From NCBI GenBank assembly GCA_040755835.1, contig JBFMAB010000107.1, positions 51,909-115,908 on the forward strand: 64,000 nt of DNA, in the 5' to 3' direction. This document shows positions 34,536 to 47,000 of this stretch, piece after piece (position 1 is the first letter of the stretch; each line of letters opens with the position of its first letter). The translations under genes were made by a program, and so were the position numbers. Under the pieces are notes generated by a model, which saw nothing but the letters and a program-made list of their open reading frames with translations, made no database searches and was not told where the DNA came from. The DNA comes from JADLDB01 sp040755835 (GTDB taxonomy: Bacteria > Myxococcota > Myxococcia > Myxococcales > Myxococcaceae).

Positions 34536-36176
34536 ATGCTGTCGCTCCTCCTCAGCGCGGTGTTGGCGTCGGTGGATGGCGGCGTGGGCCTGTCGGTGGA
34601 GTTCGCGCCCGGCGCCTTCGACGGCCTGGAGACCGGCCCGCCGGCCGTGGCGCCCGCGCCGGTACCTTCACCCGCACGGAGGCCTGCACCGGCACCGACG
34701 CCTGCACCGACGCCTGCACCGACGCCTGCACCGACGCCTGCACCGGCGCCGGCACCGACGCCTGCACCGACGCCTGCACCGACGCCTGCACCGACGCCGG
34801 CACCGGCACCGGCGCCGGCCGCGGCGACGACGGTGAGGCCGAAGCCCGCGGTCGAGGCCGACGTCCCGGAGGAGGTTCACGCGGCGGAGGCCGTAGACGC
34901 GGGCGTCGAGGAGGAAGAGGAGCCGCCGTCGAAAGTGACGGTCCGCGGCGCTGCGGAGGCGTCGGTGGAGCTGCTGCCGTCCGGCTTTGCGGAGAACGGG
35001 CTGGACGGCTTCGCGACGCTGCGGCCGGTGCTGGGCTTCGCGGTGGACGACGACTTCGCCATCGAGCTGGGGCCGACGTTCCGGCTCCGGGTGGTGGACA
35101 CCGCGCCCGGCAACCGCGCGTCGGACATCGGCGGGGTGCTGCGGCGGGCGGACTGGGACGAGGCCGCGGACTTCATGCAGATCATCCAGTCGTTGCGCAT
35201 CGCGCCCGACTCGAGCCCGTTCTACGTGCGCGCCGGCGCGATGCGAAAGAAGACGTTGGGGCTGGGGCACCTCGTCAACCGCTACTCGAGCCAGGAGAAC
35301 GCGGACTACCACCCGGCGTCGGTGGGCGCGCTGCTGGTGCTGGGGCCGGTGCGCAGCGAGTTCTTCGCGAGCGACTTCCTGTTCGGGCGCATCCTCTCGG
35401 GGGACGTGTCGGTGGATCTCGGCGCGCTCTTCTCGTCGAAGGCGGAGTCGAAGGACCGCTACCTCGTGTCGCTCGAGGTGGCGCACGACAGCGCGAAGTC
35501 GGGCCTCCCGTTCCGCCCGGACGCGACGGTGCCGGCGCTGGCGCTGAACCCGGCGACGCTCTTGCACCTCGACGGCTCGGCGGTGCTGCTGCGCAACGCG
35601 ACGCTGCGCCTCATGGTGCTCCTGGGCCTGGGCGCGCGCGTGACGACGGGCGCGCCGCTGGGCTTCGTGGTGGGCGGCGCGATGGACGCGACGGTGAAGG
35701 AGCTCGGCATCTCGGTGAAGCTGGAGGCGCGCAAGCAGGCCGGCGGCTTCCGCCAGGGCTACTTCGGGCCGAACTACGAGCTGTCGCGCTACGCGGACAT
35801 CGGCTTCACGGGCACGCCCCAGGCCGACGCGGTGCTGCCGGACGGCTTCTCGTTCTACGGCGAGTTCAAGCTGGGCATCGGCACCGCGGTCAGCGTCGAC
35901 GTGGCGGCGGAGTACTTCACGTACGGGCGCACGGACCTCGACACGACGGCGAACTTCACACTGCTGGACTCGTGGCTGGTGGCGCAGGCGCGCTTCACGG
36001 CGGTGGGCATGGGCCAGTCGGGCCGGTACCACGCGACCGGCGGGCTGCGCGCGCGGCTGTTCAAGTCCTTCTACGTGGTGGCGAACGGCGGCACGGTCTT
36101 CTTCCCGCAGGTGGACGGGACGCTGATCCGCGGCGTGACGGCGTCGGCGGGCGTGGGCGTCGACTTCGAGCGATGA
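34536..36176 (+). CDS. Outer-membrane beta-barrel-like protein with Pro/Thr/Ala repeat linker
   Basis: 546 residues. A short hydrophobic start (MLSLLLSAVLASVDGG) is followed by about 45 residues of PAPTP units and an acidic linker, then a long beta-strand-rich region of about 400 residues (FAIELGPTFRLRVVD, VSVDVAAEYFTYGRTDLDTT, ARLFKSFYVVANGGTVFFPQ) ending in an aromatic-rich strand VGVDFER. The architecture, with a periplasmic Pro-rich spacer before a barrel, suggests an outer-membrane protein. It lies 41 bases after the ECF operon on the same strand, so it may be part of that regulon. Confidence 0.75.
   Translation: MLSLLLSAVLASVDGGVGLSVEFAPGAFDGLETGPPAVAPAPVPSPARRPAPAPTPAPTPAPTPAPTPAPAPAPTPAPTPAPTPAPTPAPAPAPAAATTVRPKPAVEADVPEEVHAAEAVDAGVEEEEEPPSKVTVRGAAEASVELLPSGFAENGLDGFATLRPVLGFAVDDDFAIELGPTFRLRVVDTAPGNRASDIGGVLRRADWDEAADFMQIIQSLRIAPDSSPFYVRAGAMRKKTLGLGHLVNRYSSQENADYHPASVGALLVLGPVRSEFFASDFLFGRILSGDVSVDLGALFSSKAESKDRYLVSLEVAHDSAKSGLPFRPDATVPALALNPATLLHLDGSAVLLRNATLRLMVLLGLGARVTTGAPLGFVVGGAMDATVKELGISVKLEARKQAGGFRQGYFGPNYELSRYADIGFTGTPQADAVLPDGFSFYGEFKLGIGTAVSVDVAAEYFTYGRTDLDTTANFTLLDSWLVAQARFTAVGMGQSGRYHATGGLRARLFKSFYVVANGGTVFFPQVDGTLIRGVTASAGVGVDFER
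34682..34818 (+). repeat. 12-base tandem repeat coding PAPT units
   Basis: Near-perfect tandem units of CCGACGCCTGCA (with some ACCGGCGCCGGC variants), about ten copies, all in frame within the barrel gene. Length change by whole units would lengthen or shorten the Pro linker without frameshift. Confidence 0.85.
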
Positions 36177-36394
36177 CGAGGGCGGCGGTGGCGGTCGCGG
36201 CGAAGGTCCGCTTCTTCCACCCTGCCCGGTGTGCCGCGCGCCCGAGGCGTCCGCGGTGGTCGCCCGAATATCGGACGTGTAGGTGTTCCACCGCACGCCG
36301 TCGATCCAAAGGGTTGTGGGCTCCCGCGACTCGATGTCTCGGCAGGTGACACTTTTCCCAGAAACCGGGGATGCGGTCGGCCGACAATGCGGGC

Positions 36395-37093
36395 ATGTCG
36401 AGCTACCGGATTCGTTGGGGAGACACGCTGTCGGGCATCGCGGCGCGGCACGGGACGAGCGTCTCGGCGCTGATGCGGGCGAACCCGCAGATCAAGAACG
36501 CCAACCTCATCTACGCGGGGAAGACGCTCATCATCCCCGGTGGGCGCGACGAGTTCGTGCGCTCGCGGCCGCCCAGCCGGAACGCGCCGGGTCGGAATAC
36601 GCCGAGGGCGCCGCCGCGCGAGCCGTCGGGTCCGTCCGCGCCGTCGGCGCCGGGCGGCTCGAGCCGGGCGTTCGACATCGCGAAGAGCTACCTGGGGTGG
36701 AACGCGCGGGACCTGAAGGTGTCGGGGAACGCGGTCGGCCGGGCGATGCACGACTGGGTGCCGAACAACGTCAACTGCGCCAACTTCGTGTCGGGCGTGC
36801 TGCAGGCGGCGGGGCAAATCACGGCGTCGCAGCACCACAACGCGGTGACGGGGTTGATGGCGAACCTCGATCGCGATCCGCACTTCAAGCGCGTGTCCCT
36901 GTCGCAGGCGCGGCCCGGCGACGTGGTGTCGATGAAGACGCCGGGCGGGCACCACGTGGTGCTGTTCGCGGGCTGGAAGAACGGGCGGCCGCTGTTCATC
37001 GGGTCGAACAACGTGAACGCCGACGGGAGCCAGCGGGTGACGTACTCGCAGATGCGCTACCCCATCCTGGCGATCCACCAGTACCGCGGCTGA
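36395..37093 (+). CDS. LysM plus CHAP/NlpC-like amidase, no signal peptide
   Basis: 232 residues from the ATG at 36395. A LysM domain begins almost at residue 1 (YRIRWGDTLSGIAARHGTSV … IYAGKTLIIPGG), a Pro/Ser linker follows, then a cysteine-peptidase-like domain with NCANFVSGVLQAAGQI (candidate catalytic Cys) and ARPGDVVSMKTPGGHHVVLF (candidate His). Such domains cleave peptidoglycan peptides. There is no export signal, so release by lysis or by a specialised secretion system is possible. The Kir-type gene is 31 bases downstream. Confidence 0.82.
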   Translation: MSSYRIRWGDTLSGIAARHGTSVSALMRANPQIKNANLIYAGKTLIIPGGRDEFVRSRPPSRNAPGRNTPRAPPREPSGPSAPSAPGGSSRAFDIAKSYLGWNARDLKVSGNAVGRAMHDWVPNNVNCANFVSGVLQAAGQITASQHHNAVTGLMANLDRDPHFKRVSLSQARPGDVVSMKTPGGHHVVLFAGWKNGRPLFIGSNNVNADGSQRVTYSQMRYPILAIHQYRG

Positions 37094-37124
37094 AGGCGCG
37101 CGCGCGTTTCGCTAAGAGGGGCTC

Positions 37125-38030
37125 GTGGCCAACCCGCCCGCGCCCCCGCCCCCGTTCCGGCTGTTCTCGAGTGACAACGCGCGGCGCCTGCGCGTCCGCA
37201 ACGCGCGCCCGCCGGGGCTGGGCGACCTGTACCACCTGCTGTTGCGGACTTCGTGGACGCGGCTGTTCCTCTTGTCGGGGGCAGCGTTCCTCGCGTTGAA
37301 CGCGGCGTTCGGGTTGGCGTACTGGCTGCTGGGCGGCGTGGCGAACGCGGAGCCGGGCAGCTACGTCGACCACTTCTTCTTCAGCGTCGATACGTTCGCG
37401 ACCATCGGCTACGGGTACATGTACCCGGCGTCGCGCGAGGCGCACTGGCTGGTGACGCTCGAGGCGATCGTCAGCCTGTTCAGCAACGCGGTGGTGACGG
37501 GGCTGGCGTTCGCGAAGTTCGCGCGGCCGCGGGCGCGCATCCTCTGGGCGGCGAAGGCGGTCATCAGCGATCGCGAGGGCGTGCCGACGTTGATGTTCCG
37601 GGTGGCGAACGAGCGACGCAACCACGTGGTGGAGGCGACGATGCGGGCGGCCATCCTCAAGGCGGAGGTGACGAAGGAAGGCGAGTCCATCCGCCGGGTG
37701 GTGGACCTGCCGCTGGTGCGCGCGAGCACGCCGGCCTTCATCCTCACGTGGACGGTGATGCACCACATCACGAAGGACTCGCCGCTGTACGGGGTGGACG
37801 CGGAACGGCTCGAGGCGATGCAGGCGGAAATCGTGCTGACGTTGACGGGCCTCGACGAGACGCTGGGGCAGACGATCCACAGCCGAACGTCTTTTCTGCC
37901 CAACGAAGTCGTCTACGCCGCGCGGTTCGCGGACGTGATTTCGATGACGCCGGAGGGGCGCCTGCTGGACTATGGGAAGTTCCACGAAACGGCGCCGGCG
38001 ACGCTGACGAAGGCGGCGATGGGCTTGTGA
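37125..38030 (+). CDS. KirBac-type inward-rectifier potassium channel
   Basis: 301 residues from a GTG. Two transmembrane helices flank a pore loop with the potassium selectivity filter TIGYG at residues 93-97. The C-terminal 170 residues form the cytoplasmic immunoglobulin-like Kir domain (VPTLMFRVANERRNHVVEAT, TPAFILTWTVMHHITKDSPL, ADVISMTPEGRLLDYGKFHE). Length and order match bacterial Kir channels. Gating ligand unknown. Convergent with the hybrid kinase gene. Confidence 0.95.
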   Translation: MANPPAPPPPFRLFSSDNARRLRVRNARPPGLGDLYHLLLRTSWTRLFLLSGAAFLALNAAFGLAYWLLGGVANAEPGSYVDHFFFSVDTFATIGYGYMYPASREAHWLVTLEAIVSLFSNAVVTGLAFAKFARPRARILWAAKAVISDREGVPTLMFRVANERRNHVVEATMRAAILKAEVTKEGESIRRVVDLPLVRASTPAFILTWTVMHHITKDSPLYGVDAERLEAMQAEIVLTLTGLDETLGQTIHSRTSFLPNEVVYAARFADVISMTPEGRLLDYGKFHETAPATLTKAAMGL

Positions 38031-38068
38031 TGGGGTGGTGGGTTGGCGCGGTGGGCACGCCGAGCGGC

Positions 38069-40498
38069 CTACCCAAGCACCCGCTGCAACGTCGCTACCG
38101 CGTCCTCCAGCCGCCACGGCTTCACCAGCACCGCGTCGACGCCCAGCCGGCGCAGCTCCTCCGAATCCAGGCTGCCCGCCAGGCCCGAGCTCACGATGAC
38201 CGGCACCGTCGGGCGCACCGCGCGAACGCTCTTCGTGAACTCCTCGCCGCTCATCTGCGGCATCGAGAGGTCCGTCAGCACCGCGTCGTAGCCGGCCGGC
38301 GTCGCGCGAAAGGCCTCCAGCGCGTCGCGCGGGTCGTCGAACACCGACGTGCGGTAACCCAACGTCTCCAGCAGCCGCGCGCTCACCCGCGCCATGCCCG
38401 GGTGGTCGTCCACCAACATCAGGTGCTGGCCCGCGCCCGGCCGGTTCACCGCGTCCTCCAGCTGCGGCAGGTAGACGTGGAACACGCTGCCCTGCTCCAC
38501 CTGGCTCTCCACCAACACCGCCCCGTCGTGGCCCGACACGATGCTCTGCACCACCGCCAGCCCCAGGCCCGTGCCTTGCCCGTCCGCTCGCCGGCTGAAG
38601 AACGGCTCGAAGATGCGGCGGCGCGTCGCCTCGTCCATGCCCCGGCCCGTGTCCACCACCGACAGGCGCACCCAACGCCCGGCCTGCAGCGGCGGGTGCC
38701 GGCTCGCGAAGGCATAGTCCACGTCCACCACGTCGAGCCGCATCGTCAGCGTGCCGCCGTCGGGCATCGCCGCCAACGCGTTCGTCCCCAGGTTCGTCAG
38801 CACCTGGTGCAGCTGGCCCGCGTCGCCCAGCACCTTCACCGGCCGCATCGGCAGCTCCGCGCGGAACGTCACCTTCGGCGCCGTGGGCTCGAGCAGCTTC
38901 AACGTCTCCCGCACCAACGGCGCCACGTCCAACGGCCGGCGCTCCACCGGCCGCCGCCGCCCGAACATGAGCAGCTGCTGCGCCAGCTCGCGGCCCCGCG
39001 CCGTCGCCTGCAGAATCGACTGAGACACCTCCTCTGGCTTGCCCTCCATCTCCTGTAGCCGCTGCGCGTGCGCAGCCACCACCGTCAGCAGGTTGTTGAA
39101 GTCGTGCGCGACGTGCGACGCGACGCGCGCCAACGCCTCGCTCTTCTGCGCTTCCGCCACCTGCCCCTCGAGCTGTCGCTGGAGCGCCTCGGCTTCGCGC
39201 TGCTGCGTGACGTCGCGCGCGATGACCGCCAGCCGCTGCACCCGGCCCTGCTCGTCCAACAGCGGCACGATGGCCGTGTTGAACCAGCGCAGCCCCGCCG
39301 GCACTTCCAGGCTGTGCTCCCAGGTGACCGGCGCCCGCGAGCGGATGCACTGTGCGAAGCGCTCGTTCAGCGACTGCGCCGACGACGAGCCCAGCACCTC
39401 CTGCGCCGGCCGGCCGATGATGGCGTCGCGCCGGAGGCCCGTGACCGCCTCCGTCGCCGCGTTGATGTCCTCGCAGAACACCGTGCCGTCGAGCGCGAGG
39501 CGGTAGAGCGCGATGCAGTCGTTGCTGAACTGGAAGATGTCCCGGAAACGGCGCTCGGACTGCAAGAGCGCCGCCTCGACGCGGCTGCGCTGCGCCGCCT
39601 CCAGCGCCAGCGACACCAGGTCCGCCAACGCGCCGGCGAAGGCCTCCTCCGCCGCCGTCCAGTCCCGGCGCGGGCCGACGTGTTCAAGACACAGCGTCCC
39701 CACCACCTCGCCGCGCAGCCGCACCACCACGTCCAGCGTCGAGGTGATGCCCTCGGGCTCGAAGTAGCTGGCCACGAAGGCCCGCGTCGCCTCGTGCGAG
39801 CGCGCGTCCGCGATGGCCAGCAGGCGCTCCCGCGAGAGCGCCTCGAGGTACGCGCGGTGCCCGATGAACGGCAGCCGCACGCCCGACTGGTGCTCCCCGG
39901 TGCGCGCGTCGAAGAGGTCCGTCATCACCAGGTTGGCGCGCGCCTCGTCGTACAGCCACACCCCACAGCGCGTAACCGGCAGCCCGCGCACACCCGCCTC
40001 GGTCAGCTCCCGGAGCGCGCCCTCCAACTCGTCGCCGCGGAATCGGGGACTCCGCGTCAAGGCGACCAGCTCGGCGGTGGCCTCACGCAGCCGGCGCTCG
40101 GCGGCGGCCTGTTCGTCACGGCGCGCGCGGTCCCGCTCGAGCCGCACCAGCGCCGCCGCAAGCCCGGAGAGCTGCGGGCGGAACACCCAGTCGTCCGCGC
40201 CGTCCTCCAGCCAGCGAATGACCTCCGCCTCGCGCTCGAGGTCCGCCAGGGTCAGCAGCGGCACCGTCCCCAGACCCGCCCCCGCCAGCAACGCCACCCA
40301 GTCGCGCGCCGAGCCCGCGCCCGCGTCGAGGTCCACCAGCACGCAGCACGGTGGCGACGACGGGGTCAGCTGCGCGCGCGCCTCCTCGAGGCCGCTGGCG
40401 CGCCGCACCTCCATCGGCCGTCCACCCCGGGCGAGCGCGGCCCGGAGCGCCCCGGCGTCGTCGTCAGCGCCTCCGATGAGCAGCAGGTGCTCGGCCAT
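38069..40498 (-). CDS. Hybrid histidine kinase: receiver-like, GAF, PAS, HisKA, ATPase, receiver
   Basis: 809 residues from the ATG at 40498 with GGGGAGAGG upstream. Order: a degenerate N-terminal receiver (about 1-120; CVLVDLDAG), GAF (about 160-300), PAS (about 305-430; FRDIFQFSNDCIALYRLALD), dimerisation/phospho-acceptor helix with the H in SHVAHDFNNLLTVVAAHAQR (about 450), ATPase with GTGLGLAVVQSI, and a C-terminal receiver with MLVDDHPG, the acceptor D in VLTDLSMPQMSG and VLVKPW. No transmembrane helix. The kinase should autophosphorylate and pass phosphate to its own receiver; the downstream partner is unknown. Confidence 0.95.
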   Translation of the reverse strand: MAEHLLLIGGADDDAGALRAALARGGRPMEVRRASGLEEARAQLTPSSPPCCVLVDLDAGAGSARDWVALLAGAGLGTVPLLTLADLEREAEVIRWLEDGADDWVFRPQLSGLAAALVRLERDRARRDEQAAAERRLREATAELVALTRSPRFRGDELEGALRELTEAGVRGLPVTRCGVWLYDEARANLVMTDLFDARTGEHQSGVRLPFIGHRAYLEALSRERLLAIADARSHEATRAFVASYFEPEGITSTLDVVVRLRGEVVGTLCLEHVGPRRDWTAAEEAFAGALADLVSLALEAAQRSRVEAALLQSERRFRDIFQFSNDCIALYRLALDGTVFCEDINAATEAVTGLRRDAIIGRPAQEVLGSSSAQSLNERFAQCIRSRAPVTWEHSLEVPAGLRWFNTAIVPLLDEQGRVQRLAVIARDVTQQREAEALQRQLEGQVAEAQKSEALARVASHVAHDFNNLLTVVAAHAQRLQEMEGKPEEVSQSILQATARGRELAQQLLMFGRRRPVERRPLDVAPLVRETLKLLEPTAPKVTFRAELPMRPVKVLGDAGQLHQVLTNLGTNALAAMPDGGTLTMRLDVVDVDYAFASRHPPLQAGRWVRLSVVDTGRGMDEATRRRIFEPFFSRRADGQGTGLGLAVVQSIVSGHDGAVLVESQVEQGSVFHVYLPQLEDAVNRPGAGQHLMLVDDHPGMARVSARLLETLGYRTSVFDDPRDALEAFRATPAGYDAVLTDLSMPQMSGEEFTKSVRAVRPTVPVIVSSGLAGSLDSEELRRLGVDAVLVKPWRLEDAVATLQRVLG

Positions 40499-40806
40499 CA
40501 CCTCTCCCCCGAGGCAGCGTAGGCAGCCCAGGTGGGCAAGTGCCATAGCACGCTGCCGTCGACGACGCCGTGAAGACGCGCGACGAGGCCGGGCGGCCGG
40601 TCGCCCCCCGCCCCCGGCCTCCTCCTGCGACGTGTCGAAGGTGGCCCCGCCCGACAGCGAGACGGGCCGGATGAACGAGTCGGCTGGGTGACGGTGACGG
40701 GCCAGGCCGCGGGCACCTGCCCTTCGACGTCACCTGGACGCAGGTGAACGGCGGCCAGAGCCTGACGAAGTCCTTCTCGGTGCCCATCGGCACCCGACGG
40801 CCGCCG
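40499..40806 (+). other. Gap containing short coding-like relics
   Basis: 308 bases between two minus-strand genes. On the plus strand 40690-40806 reads HLPFDVTWTQVNGGQSLTKS then FSVPIGTRR with coding-type third positions, like a strand-rich extracellular domain, and runs into the opposing kinase gene with no stop. Just before it, CDVSKVAPPDSETGR ends at a TGA near 40690. Neither has a start. They look like remnants of a surface-protein gene. Nothing else was seen. Confidence 0.35.
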
Positions 40807-43020
<2,214 letters not shown>

Positions 43021-43077
43021 GCGTCGAGCGCCGAAGGCTACACCACGTGGGTGAGGTGGGCACTTCCGTGACGCGGA

Positions 43078-43266
43078 TCAGCCGAGCCCCAGGCCCGCGC
43101 AGAACCCGGCGAAGGCGAGGCTCGCCACGAGCGCCCCCCAGGCCTTCAGCGACGGCCGGCCCGTCGAGCGCGCGGCGCTGGCGCTCGCGAGAAGGGCGCC
43201 GGTGGGCAGCACGACGAAGACGGCGCCGGCCAGCACCTTCACCACGGCGCCCACCGCCTGGGACAC
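43078..43266 (-). CDS. Small two-helix membrane protein
   Basis: About 62 residues from a GTG at 43266; the frame is open further upstream (ITGPEDARARRTPPV), so the start is uncertain. Two hydrophobic helices are evident: VVKVLAGAVFVVLPTGALLA and WGALVASLAFAGFCAGLGLG. Codon use is of coding type. No family is recognised. It lies between the PAP2 and kinase genes on the same strand. Confidence 0.55.
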   Translation of the reverse strand: MSQAVGAVVKVLAGAVFVVLPTGALLASASAARSTGRPSLKAWGALVASLAFAGFCAGLGLG

Positions 43267-43340
43267 GACGGGCGGCGTCCTCCGCGCCCGCGCGTCTTCA
43301 GGCCCCGTGATGGCGCCGAAGACCCCGGGCCTTCCGGCAC

Positions 43341-43859
43341 TTAACCCGCGAGGCGCGCGAGCGCGCCCACCCCGAGCCCCAGCGTTCCGCCGGCCATCAC
43401 GTCGAGCGGGTAGTGCGCGCCGAGGTACACCCGCGAGAAGCCCACCAGCGCCGCGAAGCCGGCCGCCAGCACGCCCAGCCAATTCCCCTGCCCGGCCCAC
43501 GCGACGGCCAGCGCCACGGTCGCCGCGGTGTGTCCCGACGGGAACGAGAACGCGTCGGGGTTCGCCACCAGCGCCTGGAAGCCGGCGATGCCCGTGTTCG
43601 GCCGCCGCCGCCGGAGCAGCCGCTTGAGCCCCTGCGCCGCCACCGCCGCGCTGCCCGCGCCGAGCGCCAGCAGCCACGCGAGGTGCCGCGTGTACGCGTG
43701 GCCGGTCGCCAGCAGCACGAGGCCGACGAAGGTGAGGCTCTGCACGTCGCCCAGGTGCGTCACCGCGCGCAGCGCCTTCGTCAGCAGCGGGCGGTGCCAC
43801 CGGTGCACGCGCAAGAGGAGCGCCTCGTCCCACGCCAGCAGTTGCTCGAAGGTCTTCAC
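43341..43859 (-). CDS. PAP2-family membrane phosphatase
   Basis: 172 residues from a GTG at 43859. Multi-pass lipid phosphatase with the three signature motifs: KRLLRRRRPNTG (KxxxxxxRP), FPSGHTAAT (PSGH), and SRVYLGAHYPLDV (SRxxxxxHxxxD). Removes phosphate from lipid phosphates such as phosphatidate or undecaprenyl diphosphate at the inner membrane. Divergent from the surface-protein gene at 44008. Confidence 0.92.
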   Translation of the reverse strand: MKTFEQLLAWDEALLLRVHRWHRPLLTKALRAVTHLGDVQSLTFVGLVLLATGHAYTRHLAWLLALGAGSAAVAAQGLKRLLRRRRPNTGIAGFQALVANPDAFSFPSGHTAATVALAVAWAGQGNWLGVLAAGFAALVGFSRVYLGAHYPLDVMAGGTLGLGVGALARLAG

Positions 43860-44007
43860 GGTGCAGAAGAGACCTGAGCAACGCGACAGCGCGGTGCAGC
43901 GCTCGCAACGTGTTGGTGCGAAGTCGGTGACGGCTCGGTGACGGGCACGCCGATTGGTGCTTGGTTCCCCTTGCCCGCCACCAGCCCGGCGGGCGAGGAC
44001 CCAGACG

Positions 44008-47000
44008 ATGCTCCGAATCCGCCTGTCCCCCGTGCGGCTGCTCCTGCTGGTAGCCGTCGTCGCCGGCACCGCCGCGTGGCGCCACGCCCACTCCACCGCC
44101 AGCGCGCCGGCCGCGCCCGAGGCCACCACGGCGGTGCCCGTCGACCTCCAGGCGCTGATGCGCCAGGTGCACTTCGCGTGGCGCGGCGGCGACGGCGCCT
44201 GGCACGCGGGCCACGCGTCGTGGAGCGCGGAGCTCGACAGCGACACGCTGCGCTTCACCCCGAAGGCCGGCCAACCGGGTGCGCCCTTCGAGCTCGGGCG
44301 CGCGCGGCTGCGCCGAGGCGCCGTCACCCTGGGCGGGGGCACCGCGCAGGTCGCGTCCACGGAAACAGGAGGCTTGCGCGTCCAGCACGACGACTACGCC
44401 GAGACGCTCGCGGGCGCCGAGCCGGGCATCGAGCAGGCGTGGCACTTCGCGCGTGCGCCGCGGGGCGACGGCGACCTCCTGGTGCAGGTGCCGGTCCGCG
44501 CGGGCCGCTTCCTCGGCGAGACGGGCAGCGGCCTGCACTTCACCGCGGGCGCGCTGGCCGTCAGCTACGGCCACGGCACCTGGGTGGACGCCGACGGCCG
44601 CCGCACGCCCGTGCCGGCGCGCTTCGTCGACGGCGTCATCGCGCTCACGGTGCCCCGCGAGCTCCTCGAGGCCTCGACGTTCCCCGCGGTGCTCGACCCG
44701 GTCATCGGCCCGGAGCTGTCCGTCGGAGCCCCGGTCCTCTCCCCGGTGTGGACGCAGGCCAGTCCGCCCGACGTGGCGTCGGACGGCTCCAACTTCCTCG
44801 TCGTCTGGCAGGACCGGCGCGACGGGTTGTCGGACGACATCTACGGCGCGCGCGTCACCGGCGCCGGCCTGGTGATGGACACCGCGGGCATCGCCATCTC
44901 CACCGCGGACGGCGCCCAGGTGGCGCCGCGCGTCGCGTGGGACGGCGCCAACTTCGTGGTGGTGTGGCAGGACGGGCGCGGCGCGACGCAGGACATTTAC
45001 GCGGCGCGGGTGTCGACGGGCGGCGTCGTGCGCGACCCGGCCGGCATCGTGGTGTCCGCGGCGAGCGGCGACCAGCGGCGCCCGGACATCGCCGGCACCG
45101 GCACCAGCAGCTTCGTCGCGTGGGAGGACACCCGCAACGGGCCGAACAACGACGACGTCTACGGCGCGCGCCTCAACGCGTCGGCGGGCGTGCAGGACGC
45201 GCTCGGTATCGGCGTCGCGACGGCGGCTGGCGACCAGCACGCGCCCGCCGTGGCGTGGGACGGCACCAACGTCCTCGTCGCGTGGGAAGACACGCGCAAT
45301 GGCACCAACGACGTCTACGCCGGCCGCATCAGCCCGGCGGGCACGCCCCTCGATTCGTCGGGCCTCGCGGTCTCGGCGGGCGCCGGCGAGCAGACGCAGC
45401 CGTCGGCCACCTTCACCGGCACGCACTTCGTCGTCGCCTGGCGCGACGAGCGCGGCGCGAGCCCCGACATCTACGCGTGCCGCGTCAGCACCGCCGGCGT
45501 CGCGCTCGACACGCCGTCGGGCCTGGTGGTGACGACCGCGGCGGGCGTGCAGACGAGCCCCACGACGGCGCGGGCCGGCACCAACGCCATCGTGGCGTAC
45601 CGCGACGCGGTGGACGGCAACCTGAAGGGCGTGCGCATCAACGGCATGGGGAACGTCCTCGACGGCACGCCGGTGACGCTGGCCGCCGTCGCCAGCAACG
45701 CCGCGGGCGGTGGCACGCCGTCGCTCGCCTACTCGAGCACCAACGGCCTGCTGACATGGGACGAGCAGGGAAGCTTCGGCGACGTGCAGCGCGCGCGCCC
45801 GCTGACGCCTTCGCTGATGGGGCCGGGCGCGGCCTTCACCGTGTCGATGGCGCCCAACGCGCAGCGCGCGCCGGCCATCGCCTGGGGAGACACGGGGGCG
45901 CTGTTGGTGTGGGCGGACTTCCGCGGCGGCGTGGACTTCGACGTGTACGGCGCGCGGCTCGACCGCACCGGCGCGGTGCTGGACGCCACGGGCATCGCCG
46001 TCGCGACGGGGGCCTCCCGGCAGGACGAGCCCGACGTCGCGTGGAACGGCACGGACTACCTCGTCGTGTGGGAGCACGGCGACGCGACGGGCGCCGACCT
46101 CCAGGCCGCGCGCGTCAGCGCCGCCGGCGCGGTCGTGGACACGACGCCCATCGACGTCAGCAGCGCGGTGGGTGCGCAGCGCGACCCCGCGGTGGCGGCC
46201 GTGGGCACCGACTTCCTCGTCGCGTGGACCGACGGGCGCGCGAGCGCGTCGGCGCCGGACGTCTTCGCGGCGCGGGTGAGCGGCGCGGGCGTGGTGCAGG
46301 ACGCCACGGGCATCCCGGTGTCGGCGGCGGCCGGCGCGCAGACGAACCCCGCCGTGGTGTTCGACGGGACGGACGCGCTGGTGGCGTGGAGCGACACCCG
46401 CGGGACGGACGCGGACATCTACGCGGCGCGCGTGTCGACGACGGGCGCGGTGCTGGACACGGCGGGCGTCACACTGTCGGACGCCATGGGCGCGCAGACG
46501 CGGCCGGTGCTGACGCGCCTCGGCACGCAGGTGCTCGCGGCGTGGTGCGACGCGCGCGGCACGCCGGGGCAGGTGTACGGCACGCGCGTGGCGGCGGGCG
46601 CAGCGCTGGACGCGGCGGGCCTCTTGCTGGGCCGCACCGGCGCCGCGCCGTGCGAGGTGGCCGCGGCCTGGGACGGGACGAACGCGCTGTTGGCGTGGAC
46701 GACGGGCGTCGACGCGGCCAGCGTCGACCTCGAAGGCATGCGCGTCGACACCGCTGGACAGCCGGTCGACATGCAGGCGCTGCCCCTCGCGGTCTCGCCT
46801 GCCGCGGACACGCACCCGGCCATCGCGTGCGAGGGCGCGAAGCAATGCTTCGTGGTGTGGCAGCGCTTCGACGCGGCGCCGGCCGTGCAGACGGTGCGGC
46901 TCGCCGCGCGCGCCGTCACGCGCGGGGCGCCGCCCTCGGCCACGATGAAGACGGTGAGCCTCGACGAGGACGTGCCCACCACCATCACCCTGGCGGGCAC

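Noticed and set aside
34682..34818. Possible CRISPR array because of regular repeats
   Set aside because: Units are 12 bases, contiguous, without spacers, and encode PAPT in frame.
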